From Lachnospiraceae bacterium (GTDB lineage Bacteria; Bacillota; Clostridia; Lachnospirales; Lachnospiraceae): a stretch of 64,000 bases of DNA. The translations under genes and the position numbers were made by a program. The notes below the pieces were generated by a model. That model did no database searches, was not told where the DNA came from, and saw only the letters and a list, made by a program, of their open reading frames with translations. The DNA is taken from positions 140,784-204,783 of the forward strand of contig JAFTXG010000022.1 in the NCBI GenBank assembly GCA_017461725.1, written 5' to 3'. This document shows, piece after piece, positions 1-7,344 of the stretch (position 1 is its first letter; each line of letters begins with the position of its first letter).

Positions 1-2
1 TC

Positions 3-1637
3 GACCTGTGTCTGCAGGATGGTGAACTGAAAGCAGTCCGCCGGAAAAATGATCTGTTGGACAGCAGAATCATTGCCGTGACCGAAGAGGGCGCGGAGCT
101 GGAGGGCTACGGTCTGATTCCTTTTTCTGATGATCTCAGGGTCTATCAGACCTACGGGAATATTGCCCAGAAATATACCTCCGATATGATTATCGGCTAT
201 GATATTTATGATGTGGTAGTGGCAGAAGGGGAAATCTGTGCGGTGCTGATCAATCAGAGTCCCGATGCGAAGACGATACGTGTTCTTTTGACTGAGGACA
301 GCGGCGCGGTGAAGCACCACGATTCGGTCACGGTGACCTCTCGTTCCGGGTTTACGGCTTCTGTGGGAACGGAGATGGTTGTATTCCGGGCGGGGGAGAC
401 CGCAGTGGTGGATGAACGGGGAGTGAGCAGACTGGAAACCGCTGCGGATGGAGATGGTGCCGAAAATAACCGGGACAGTGAAGCTCAGTCGGACGTGCTG
501 GCCAAACTTGATGACGGCCAGCGTATCGTCATTGAGGCCGACAGCGGTGAACTGACGGTGACCTCGCTGACCCGGAGCTTTGGAAACCCCACTTACCCGG
601 GCAAACTGGAACTTCTGTATCAGGACGGCGGATTTTATCTGATCAATGAGACCACAGTGGAGGATTATCTCTGTTATGTGGTTCCGGCGGAGATGCCGGT
701 GGATTATCACATCGAGGCGCTGAAAGCCCAGGCAATCTGCGCGCGCGGTTATGCGGTCAATCAGATCGCATCCACCCGGTACCGGGATATCGGTGCCCAT
801 GTGGACGACACAGTGAATTATCAGGTCTATAATTATGTGGCATCCGCCGAGAGCACTACTCAGGCGGTGCGGGAGACCTACGGCGAGGTGCTGACCCGTG
901 ACGGTGACATCGTGACGACCTATTATTTTTCCACCTCCTGCGGTTACACCTCCGATCTGGCTCTGTGGGGAGAAGATCCGACGAAATCCCCCCATCTGAC
1001 GTCGAAAAGACTGTCCGGAGTGGAGCCGGAGGAGGATATTCAGAATGAGGAGGTGTTCAGAACCTTTATCATGAACACTGAACTGAATGACTATGAGATC
1101 GCCTACGGCTGGTATCGCTGGCATGCCTCTGCCACCCTGGAGGAGCTGACGATCAGCGTCAATAAGCGTCTTGCTGATTTAAGCTCGGCCTTGAAAAGCC
1201 GGGTATTGACGAAACAGCGGGACGGTTCCTGGAAGGAGGGGGCTGTCTCGGTGGGGGTGATCGAGGGCATCGAGGTGATTGAGCGCGGAGCCGGCGGTGT
1301 GGTATCGGTGGTGGAGATTATCGGAAGTCAGGCCACCGTCAGACTGCTTTTGCAGAGCGCGGTGAGAGAGGTGCTGGGAAACCACAGCTATCAGTATCAC
1401 CGGATGAACGGCGATGTGATCACCAACTGGGCGAATCTGCCCAGCGCCTACTTCTGCCTGGAGCCGGTGTACTCGGACGGTACATTGACCGGATACACTT
1501 TTTACGGGGGAGGCAGCGGACACGGCGTGGGTATGAGTCAGAACTGTGCCAATGCGCTGGGGCAGTCCGGCGTGGCGGCGGAGGCCATGGTTACCTTTTT
1601 CTATGACGGGACTGAGATCACCCAGCTGTATGAATAA
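3..1637 (+). CDS. SpoIID/LytB domain protein, 5' end outside the window
   Basis: The reading frame is open to the left edge, so the N terminus is missing; an internal TTG at 57 is not needed as a start. From about residue 220 of the visible part it has the SpoIID core (YLCYVVPAEMP, then EALKAQAICARGYA), with the glutamate of PAEMP matching the catalytic acid of the family. It ends with GGGSGHGVGMSQ followed by FFYDGTEI, the usual family C terminus. SpoIID proteins are membrane-anchored lytic transglycosylases that act on peptidoglycan during spore engulfment; LytB-type relatives modify other cell-wall enzymes. The long N-terminal region before the core is not recognised. The family call is firm; a sporulation role is likely but unproven, since paralogues occur outside the sporulation programme. 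Confidence 0.88.
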   Translation, partial: DLCLQDGELKAVRRKNDLLDSRIIAVTEEGAELEGYGLIPFSDDLRVYQTYGNIAQKYTSDMIIGYDIYDVVVAEGEICAVLINQSPDAKTIRVLLTEDSGAVKHHDSVTVTSRSGFTASVGTEMVVFRAGETAVVDERGVSRLETAADGDGAENNRDSEAQSDVLAKLDDGQRIVIEADSGELTVTSLTRSFGNPTYPGKLELLYQDGGFYLINETTVEDYLCYVVPAEMPVDYHIEALKAQAICARGYAVNQIASTRYRDIGAHVDDTVNYQVYNYVASAESTTQAVRETYGEVLTRDGDIVTTYYFSTSCGYTSDLALWGEDPTKSPHLTSKRLSGVEPEEDIQNEEVFRTFIMNTELNDYEIAYGWYRWHASATLEELTISVNKRLADLSSALKSRVLTKQRDGSWKEGAVSVGVIEGIEVIERGAGGVVSVVEIIGSQATVRLLLQSAVREVLGNHSYQYHRMNGDVITNWANLPSAYFCLEPVYSDGTLTGYTFYGGGSGHGVGMSQNCANALGQSGVAAEAMVTFFYDGTEITQLYE

Positions 1638-1766
1638 TCCGCGTTGCTCCGGAAAGGGAAGAGTATTGGCGGAAGACAGGGATATTGCGATATCGGAAGT
1701 TTGCTCAATTTCGATGCGTTTGATTTAGAGGAAAGTCACAAAGTTTCGTGAACCACGGGAATTATC

Positions 1767-1795
1767 TTGACAAAGAAAGTGGTTTTCGCTAAAGT
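1767..1795 (+). promoter_or_regulatory. Sigma-A promoter of the alpha-glucoside PTS operon
   Basis: TTGACA at 1767-1772 and TAAAGT at 1790-1795 are separated by 17 bases. The predicted start near 1802 puts the antiterminator site at the very 5' end of the transcript. Confidence 0.7.
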
Positions 1796-1803
1796 TATCA
1801 ATT

Positions 1804-1836
1804 AGAAGTGTTACTGTCAAATCAGGCATGAGTTCT
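1804..1836 (+). promoter_or_regulatory. RAT site (BglG/LicT-type ribonucleic antiterminator)
   Basis: The core TGTTACTG (1809-1816), six bases, then CAGGCA (1823-1828) matches the RAT consensus bound by BglG/LicT/SacY proteins. AGAA (1804-1807) can pair with TTCT (1833-1836) to close the structure. Its 3' half is shared with the 5' arm of the terminator at 1824-1858, so the two folds exclude each other, the known architecture of these switches. No BglG-family gene lies in this window, so the protein partner must be elsewhere. Confidence 0.75.
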
Positions 1837-1860
1837 CTTTTGAGAGTTCATGCCTTTTCT
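1824..1860 (+). terminator. Conditional terminator in the PTS operon leader
   Basis: The arms 1824-1837 and 1842-1855 form an uninterrupted 14-bp stem with two G-U pairs around a TTTT loop, followed by TTTTCT. It lies between the promoter and the first gene and overlaps the RAT site. Confidence 0.8.
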
Positions 1861-1960
1861 GTACGGCGGAAACCGGGCGATACAGGGAAATGTGTATCAG
1901 TGATCGGCGTTTTCCGGCGTTTGGAGATGGCAGATGAAAAGGGCGAAAAGGAGAACGGGT

Positions 1961-2458
1961 ATGTTTGGATTTTTCAGGAAAAACAGGGAAGTAAAACCCG
2001 CGGTAGACCAAAATCAGCTGGTGGCTGTGGCGGATGGAAAGGTGATCCGGATGGAGGACGTGAATGATCCGGTATTTTCTGAGAAAATGATGGGGGATGG
2101 CGTGGCAGTTGTGCCCACCGGAACCACTGTGGTGGCACCCTGTGCGGGAACCGTGACCATGATTGCTGACACCGGCCATGCATTCGGTATGGAGTGCGAT
2201 AACGGTCTGGAGTTGTTGGTACATATTGGGATTGATACCGTGAGCCTGGGCGGAAAGGGCTTTACGGTAGTTGGCAAGGCAGGAGAGCATGTGGAGGCAG
2301 GCGCACCCATGATCGAGTTTGATCCCGAGGTGATCAGAACGGCAGGTCTTGATATGACCACCCCGATCATCATTCTGGAGGACGGCGGAAAGTCCATTGA
2401 GATGAGCTATCCGGAAGCGGCGAAGGCCGGAGAGACCGTTGTGATGGAGTGCAGATAA
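1961..2458 (+). CDS. PTS glucose-family IIA component
   Basis: This is a single-domain, cytosolic EIIA of the glucose superfamily, which passes phosphate from HPr to a IIB domain. The phospho-accepting histidine is in LLVHIGIDTVSLGGKGF and the surrounding VAPCAGTVTMIADTGHAFG is the family core. The start at 1961 is preferred because AAGGAGA lies eight bases before it and gives a typical MFGFF start; an in-frame ATG at 1934 would add nine residues. It is the first gene after the RAT-terminator leader. The next gene encodes a IIBC protein without its own IIA domain, so this is its natural phosphodonor. It could also serve other IIA-less permeases or act in catabolite control. Confidence 0.88.
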   Translation: MFGFFRKNREVKPAVDQNQLVAVADGKVIRMEDVNDPVFSEKMMGDGVAVVPTGTTVVAPCAGTVTMIADTGHAFGMECDNGLELLVHIGIDTVSLGGKGFTVVGKAGEHVEAGAPMIEFDPEVIRTAGLDMTTPIIILEDGGKSIEMSYPEAAKAGETVVMECR

Positions 2459-2538
2459 ACGCGCAGGATAGACGAGGGAAATGTCATTGATTTGATAAGC
2501 GGTTTGATAATAATACGGATAGGAAAGAGGAGTATCTT

Positions 2539-4161
2539 ATGAAACAGAAAATCACCAACGCACTGGAAAAATTCTCCAAGGCGATGCTGTCCCCATTAAC
2601 TTATATTGCGGCAGCCGGTATGATCTTAGTTCTGGGTGCAGTGTTGACCAGCAGTGAACTGCAGAAGCTGATTCCGGTGTTGACTGATCCCGTTATTTCC
2701 CTGATCGGTAAGCTGATTTACGAGGGCGTGATGATCATTATCAACAACCTGAGCGTGTTCTTCTGCGTGGGCATCGCTGCGGTGATGGCGAAGAAGGATA
2801 AGCATCAGGCGTCCATGATCGCCCTGATGTCCTACCTGATCTTCTTAAAATCCAGCAATGTGACTTTGACTCAGATGGGCATGCTGGCAGCACCGGATCC
2901 GCTGGTTGGTCTCTATGGAACCGGCCAGGCAAACACACTGGGTATGCAGGTCATGGATATGAGTGTGTTCGGCGGCATCATCCTCGGTCTGCTGTGCGGT
3001 GGAGTTTATAACAGGACCCGCGATAAGCGGTTCAAGGGCTATGTGACCCAGATATTTTCCGGCGTTCGCTGGTCCTTCACCATCATGGTGTTTGTGGCGA
3101 TCCTCATGGGCGTGGCCTCCTGCTATGTGTGGCCCCCTGTACAGGGCGTGATCGACAGCCTGACCGGGCTGATCAAGGAGAGCGGAAACTTCGGTCTGTT
3201 CCTCTATGGATTCCTGGAGCGTTTCCTGATTCCCACCGGGCTTCACCATCTGGTGTACACACCGTTCCAGTTTTCCGCGCTGGGCAACAGTCTGACGGTG
3301 GGCGAGACCACCTATGCCGGCTCCTATATCGTTATGATGATCGAGCTTCAGGCGGGTATGCCCTTCTCTGAGGGTATTGTCTGGATGTACACCGGTTTCA
3401 CCAAGACCTTCGGTTATTTCGGTATCGTGGCGGCATTCATCTTCTGCGCGCGCAAGGAAAACCGGGCAAAGACCGCAGCTACTCTGATCCCCCTGGCACT
3501 GACGGCATCTTTGGCATCCATCACCGAGCCCATCGACTTTTTGTTCTGCTTTGCAGCGCCCCTTCTCTGGGTGGTACACGCATGCATCGCCGGTCTGTTC
3601 ATCGTTCTGCTGAACGTGTTCGGTGTTACCGGATTCACGACCAACCTGATGGGTTCTGTACTGATGAATCTGACCGCAGGCGTGGAGCGGACAAATTATC
3701 CCGTACTGTATCTGCTGGCGCTGATCGAGATCGTGGTGTACTTCCTGGTTTTCACCTTCCTGATCAGGAAATTTAACTTAAAGACCCCCGGCCGTGAGGC
3801 GGATGCGGTTGAGGAGGCACCGGAAAAACCTGCGTCCACCGCGGACAAGGCGGATAAGGCTGATCATCAGGAAGTCAAGACAGAGAATAAATCCCAGAGC
3901 GCACCGGGAAAGAAGCAGGCTGCGTTGACCACAGAGCTGCTTCAGTGTATCATTGAGGGGCTCGGCGGAAAAGATAACATCAACACCGTGGACAACTGTT
4001 TCACCCGTCTGAGAGTCAATGTGAAGGATGCGTCTCTGGTAAAGGATGATATTATCAACAAGACGCCAAACAGCGGTATCGTGAAGAAGGATACTGATAT
4101 TCAGATTATTTACGGATTGCAGGTGCCTGAGATCAAAAAGGCAGTGGAGGAATTATTATGA
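2539..4161 (+). CDS. PTS alpha-glucoside-type IIBC permease
   Basis: This is a membrane sugar phosphotransferase transporter of the glucose-maltose class. Residues 1-415 are a multi-span IIC domain with the substrate-site segment TASLASITEPIDFLF. A charged linker rich in Lys, Glu and Asp follows (about 420-460), then a C-terminal IIB domain with the phosphocysteine in TVDNCFTRLRV near residue 486. It has no IIA domain; the preceding gene supplies one. The 4-bp overlap with the downstream GH4 6-phospho-glycosidase indicates that the sugar enters as a 6-phosphate and is split in the cytosol. That pairing is typical of maltose, isomaltose or sucrose-isomer uptake; the exact sugar cannot be read from sequence. 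The start follows AGAGGAG at 2526. Confidence 0.88.
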   Translation: MKQKITNALEKFSKAMLSPLTYIAAAGMILVLGAVLTSSELQKLIPVLTDPVISLIGKLIYEGVMIIINNLSVFFCVGIAAVMAKKDKHQASMIALMSYLIFLKSSNVTLTQMGMLAAPDPLVGLYGTGQANTLGMQVMDMSVFGGIILGLLCGGVYNRTRDKRFKGYVTQIFSGVRWSFTIMVFVAILMGVASCYVWPPVQGVIDSLTGLIKESGNFGLFLYGFLERFLIPTGLHHLVYTPFQFSALGNSLTVGETTYAGSYIVMMIELQAGMPFSEGIVWMYTGFTKTFGYFGIVAAFIFCARKENRAKTAATLIPLALTASLASITEPIDFLFCFAAPLLWVVHACIAGLFIVLLNVFGVTGFTTNLMGSVLMNLTAGVERTNYPVLYLLALIEIVVYFLVFTFLIRKFNLKTPGREADAVEEAPEKPASTADKADKADHQEVKTENKSQSAPGKKQAALTTELLQCIIEGLGGKDNINTVDNCFTRLRVNVKDASLVKDDIINKTPNSGIVKKDTDIQIIYGLQVPEIKKAVEELL

Positions 4162-5525
4162 TTTATACGATTGTTGGCGGAGGAAGCACGTTTACTCCCG
4201 GCATTGTAAAATCCATCGCACTCAGAAAGGACGAGCTGGAGGTGGAGGAGATCCGCCTGTTCGATCTGGACCGGGAGCGCCAGGACAAGGTAGCCGTCGT
4301 GGTGAAGTGGATTCTGGACGAGGAGTTAGACAGTGGCATCCGTCTTACGGTCACCTACGATGAGGAGAGTGCGTACCGTGACGCGGACTTTGTGTTCGCG
4401 CAGATGCGCGTGGGCAAATATGCGCTGCGCGAGATGGACGAGAAGATCCCGCTGCGCCACGGCTGTGTGGGGCAGGAGACCTGCGGCTGCGGCGGTCTGG
4501 CCTATGGCATGCGCACCATCTTCCCCATGATCAAGGTGCTGGACGATGTGGCGAAGTACGCAAAGCCCGGTCACTGGATCCTGAACTATTCCAACCCGGC
4601 CTCCATCGTCTCTGAGGCTTGCCGGATGCTTCGCCCCGACGCGCGGATTATCAATATCTGTGATATGCCCATCGCGATCATCGATGTGGTGGCAGCGGCG
4701 CTGGAGATTAAGGATAAGGAAAACATTGTCTACGATTATTATGGACTGAATCATTTTGGCTGGTTTACCGGGATCGAGTACAGGGGTGAGGACATCATGC
4801 CCCGGCTGCGCGATTATATCATGGAGCACAAAATCCTTCTGCCCGACGCTTACCTGAAAGATAAGATCGCCCTGGGAGCGGGGACCAGTGACACCCACCG
4901 GAACCGCCATGCGAAGGGCAGCTGGTATTACGTTTGGAAGGGCATCTACGAGATTATGTCCAATTTCCCGGACACCCTGCCGAACACTTATCTGAACTAC
5001 TATCTGCAGCAGAAGGAGTTTGTGGAGCATTCCGACGTGGAGCGCACCCGCGCCAACGAGGTCATGGAGACCCGTGAGAAGAACCTGTTTGACGGTATCG
5101 ACAAGTACCTGAGGACCGGTGTGGTGGATGAAAATGTATTTTATGCCGGAAGCCACGGCGACTGGATCGCTGATCTGGCGGTGGCATTGAAAAATGACAC
5201 CAAGGCCCGTTTCCTGGTCATCACCGAGAACCGGGGCGCGATCCCCAACATGCCTTACGATGCCATGGTGGAGGTTCCCGCCTATATCGGAAAGAAGGGA
5301 CCTGAGGTCATTGCGCAGAATAAGATCCCGCTGTTCCAGCAGGGACTGATGATGCAGCAGTTAAACTCCGAGAAGCTGCTGGTAGAGGGCTGTATCGAGG
5401 GCTCCTATCAGAAGGTGCTGGAGGCATTCACGCTGAATAAGACCGTGCCCAGCATGAACGTGGCGAAGGCAATTCTGGATGATATGATCGAGGCCAACGA
5501 AGGATATTGGCCGGAATTGCGATAA
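4158..5525 (+). CDS. Glycoside hydrolase family 4 6-phospho-alpha-glucosidase
   Basis: GH4 enzymes need NAD, a divalent metal and reducing conditions, and hydrolyse 6-phospho-glycosides through oxidation at C3. The protein opens with the dinucleotide-binding loop IVGGGSTFTPGIVKS. The metal-ligand region is visible as NICDMPI near residue 170 and YYGLNHFGW near 195. Length (455 aa) is normal. Its ATG overlaps the stop of the IIBC gene by four bases, so translation is probably coupled. The nearby alpha-glucoside-type permease favours a 6-phospho-alpha-glucosidase (MalH/AglB type) over the beta or galacturonidase branches of GH4, but this is inference. Confidence 0.87.
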   Translation: MIYTIVGGGSTFTPGIVKSIALRKDELEVEEIRLFDLDRERQDKVAVVVKWILDEELDSGIRLTVTYDEESAYRDADFVFAQMRVGKYALREMDEKIPLRHGCVGQETCGCGGLAYGMRTIFPMIKVLDDVAKYAKPGHWILNYSNPASIVSEACRMLRPDARIINICDMPIAIIDVVAAALEIKDKENIVYDYYGLNHFGWFTGIEYRGEDIMPRLRDYIMEHKILLPDAYLKDKIALGAGTSDTHRNRHAKGSWYYVWKGIYEIMSNFPDTLPNTYLNYYLQQKEFVEHSDVERTRANEVMETREKNLFDGIDKYLRTGVVDENVFYAGSHGDWIADLAVALKNDTKARFLVITENRGAIPNMPYDAMVEVPAYIGKKGPEVIAQNKIPLFQQGLMMQQLNSEKLLVEGCIEGSYQKVLEAFTLNKTVPSMNVAKAILDDMIEANEGYWPELR

Positions 5526-5548
5526 AAGCACAATGTAGTAAAATGAAG

Positions 5549-5588
5549 AAGAGACTCCGGTTTTGAGTGGAACCGGGGTCTCTCTTAT
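5549..5588 (+). terminator. Terminator of the PTS operon
   Basis: GAGACTCCGGTT at 5551-5562 pairs with 5571-5582 (one G-U) and is followed by a short T-rich tail. Confidence 0.75.
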
Positions 5589-5663
5589 ATTGTTGTCGAA
5601 TGAAATAGTCCGTCGGATTCAAATTTGGGGGCTGTATAAATTGTGGATAAACGCAAATTGTCG

Positions 5664-5692
5664 TTGTTTTTCTTCTTGTTTGATGTTATACT
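5664..5692 (+). promoter_or_regulatory. Promoter of the EamA transporter gene
   Basis: TTGTTT at 5664-5669 and TATACT at 5687-5692 have a 17-base spacer. Confidence 0.55.
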
Positions 5693-5706
5693 ATAAACTA
5701 GTTTAT
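5693..5706. promoter_or_regulatory. 14-bp palindrome at the transcription start, candidate operator
   Basis: ATAAACTAGTTTAT is a perfect palindrome that begins directly after the -10 box. A repressor bound here would block initiation. The regulator is unknown. Confidence 0.4.
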
Positions 5707-5785
5707 TGTGTGCTGTAATATGAGACATATGCCGCACATAAACCGAAGGAATCATAATCGCTGGATGATCGACAGGAGGACCCTT

Positions 5786-6631
5786 ATGACAAAAGAACAG
5801 AAATCCACATTATATGTATTCCTGGCCGCTGTGTTGTTTTCCATCGGCGGTCTGTGCGTGAAGGTGATCCCCTGGTCTGCGCTGACCATCAACGGCGTGC
5901 GCAGTCTGATTTCGGTGCTGATCCTGCTGGTCTATCTGAAAAAGACGAACCACAAGATTGTGTTCAATAAAGGGGTTGCGCTGGGAGCCATCAGCATGGC
6001 CGGAACTACTACACTTTTTTGCCTGGCGAACAAGTTGACCACGGCGGCAAACACGATCATTCTGCAGTTTACCGCACCGATATTTATCATTCTGTTTATG
6101 TGGCTGTTTTTCCATGAAAAGCCGAAAAAGCTGGACATCTCCACCTGCTGTATCGTGCTGGTGGGCATCATCTGTTTCTTCGTGGACTCACTGTCCGCGG
6201 GAAATACGCTGGGAAATGCATTGGCGCTCCTTTCCGGAGTGACCTATGCCGGAGTATTCATGATGAATACCTTCCCCGGCGCGGACTCCATGTCATCAAT
6301 CCTGCTGGGGCAGGCCGTGTGTGCGGTGACACAGACACCGTTCATCTTTGCGGAGACAGAGTTTACGGTACCGGCGTTCGCGGCGATCCTCGCCCTTGGC
6401 GTATTTCAGCTGGCGCTGGCCTACATCTTCATGTCCAAGGGACTGGAGCATACACCTGCGGTGACCGCGTCCCTGACGGCAGCCATCGAGCCCATCCTAA
6501 ATCCGATCCTGGTGGCGATCTTCTATGGCGAGATGATCTCATCACTGTCCTTTGTGGGAGCAGTCATCGTCGTTGTGGGGGTAATAGCATATAACGTGCT
6601 TAAGCTACGAGCAGTGCACCGACAAGATTGA
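5786..6631 (+). CDS. DMT-superfamily EamA transporter
   Basis: This inner-membrane transporter of about 281 aa has ten predicted hydrophobic spans arranged as two EamA halves (GGLCVKVIPWSALTINGVRS in the first, FQLALAYIFMSKGLEHTP in the second). EamA proteins export or import amino acids, nucleosides or other metabolites; the substrate cannot be inferred here. ATG 5786 is chosen because AGGAGG lies eight bases upstream; a longer in-frame form from 5708 lacks a good ribosome site. Its last residues (AVHRQD) are encoded by the start of a repeat element at 6610, so the C terminus may have been re-made by insertion. It is transcribed alone from the promoter at 5664. Confidence 0.85.
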   Translation: MTKEQKSTLYVFLAAVLFSIGGLCVKVIPWSALTINGVRSLISVLILLVYLKKTNHKIVFNKGVALGAISMAGTTTLFCLANKLTTAANTIILQFTAPIFIILFMWLFFHEKPKKLDISTCCIVLVGIICFFVDSLSAGNTLGNALALLSGVTYAGVFMMNTFPGADSMSSILLGQAVCAVTQTPFIFAETEFTVPAFAAILALGVFQLALAYIFMSKGLEHTPAVTASLTAAIEPILNPILVAIFYGEMISSLSFVGAVIVVVGVIAYNVLKLRAVHRQD

Positions 6632-6784
6632 TAAGTCCGACGTGAGCTTGCTCACAGGCGGGCTTAGTCAAGCTGGGAGGTATACGGCGACAGCCGTGCA
6701 GCGAGATGGAGCGGAGCGGAATCGAGCTGAGCACTGCGAGGGAAGCGAGCAAGTCGTGAGGAACAGGCGACAGCAGTGCACCGA
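6610..6784. repeat. Intergenic hairpin repeat, copy 1, flanked by 13-bp direct repeats
   Basis: AGCAGTGCACCGA occurs at 6610-6622 and again at 6772-6784. Inside is the core GTGAGCTTGCTCAC (6642-6655), closed by an outer stem 6632-6639 with 6659-6666, then G-rich repeated GAGCGGAGCGG-type sequence. The same core occurs at 46227 and 46542. The element covers the stop codon of the EamA gene and ends 15 bases before the ribosome site of the next gene. Confidence 0.6.
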
Positions 6785-6811
6785 TACCAAATGTTTTTGG
6801 GAGGTATGAGT

Positions 6812-7249
6812 ATGGAGAATGAGCGTGATTTGATTGAGCGCCTTGAGCGGATCGAGGCGAAGGAAAACCAGCGTCTTTTGCTGGGAAAGATCCAGCTTGC
6901 CCTGGTGGCAGTGCTGGTGATCGGTATTGCCGTGGTGCTGTGTATCGTTCTGCCCAGGGCAAACGACCTCTACATGCAGACCACAGCAGCGGTGACTCAG
7001 GCCCAGAACATCATGGCGGAGACAGAAGGGGTGCTGACGGAGATTGACTGGGAGAAATTTAAGGAGATCGACTTCAGCAAATTTAATGAGGTGGATTTCA
7101 GCAAGTTCAATGATCTGGATATCGAGGGATTGAACACGGCAATCAATAATCTGAACGAGGCGGTAAAGGCGGTGCAGGAGAAGGCCGCCGAGACACAGAA
7201 AGTGTTCGAGTCAATCAGCCAGTGGTTCGGTCAGCTTTTCGGAAATTGA
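6812..7249 (+). CDS. Small membrane-anchored coiled-coil protein with seven-residue repeats
   Basis: The family is not recognised. The protein (145 aa) has a charged N terminus (MENERDLIERLERIEAKEN), one membrane span (about 24-47, LALVAVLVIGIAVVLCIVL) and a helical extracytoplasmic part. Between residues 77 and 103 it carries four tandem units of about seven residues: DWEKFKE, DFSKFNE, DFSKFND and DIEGLNT. Such repeats resemble short amphipathic helices that pack on each other or touch a membrane. The start at 6812 is chosen because GGAGG ends seven bases before it; the in-frame ATG at 6806 is too close. Its leader is the repeat element just upstream. The function is unknown; a scaffold or cell-envelope role would fit the layout. 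Confidence 0.7.
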   Translation: MENERDLIERLERIEAKENQRLLLGKIQLALVAVLVIGIAVVLCIVLPRANDLYMQTTAAVTQAQNIMAETEGVLTEIDWEKFKEIDFSKFNEVDFSKFNDLDIEGLNTAINNLNEAVKAVQEKAAETQKVFESISQWFGQLFGN

Positions 7250-7344
7250 TTTTAAGTCGGTAAGAAAAGATAACAGAGGGTAAAATACATTTGCCCCGGC
7301 ATCTTAAAAATGATATACAAGGAAAAGAAGGAGTTTTAAGTTTT

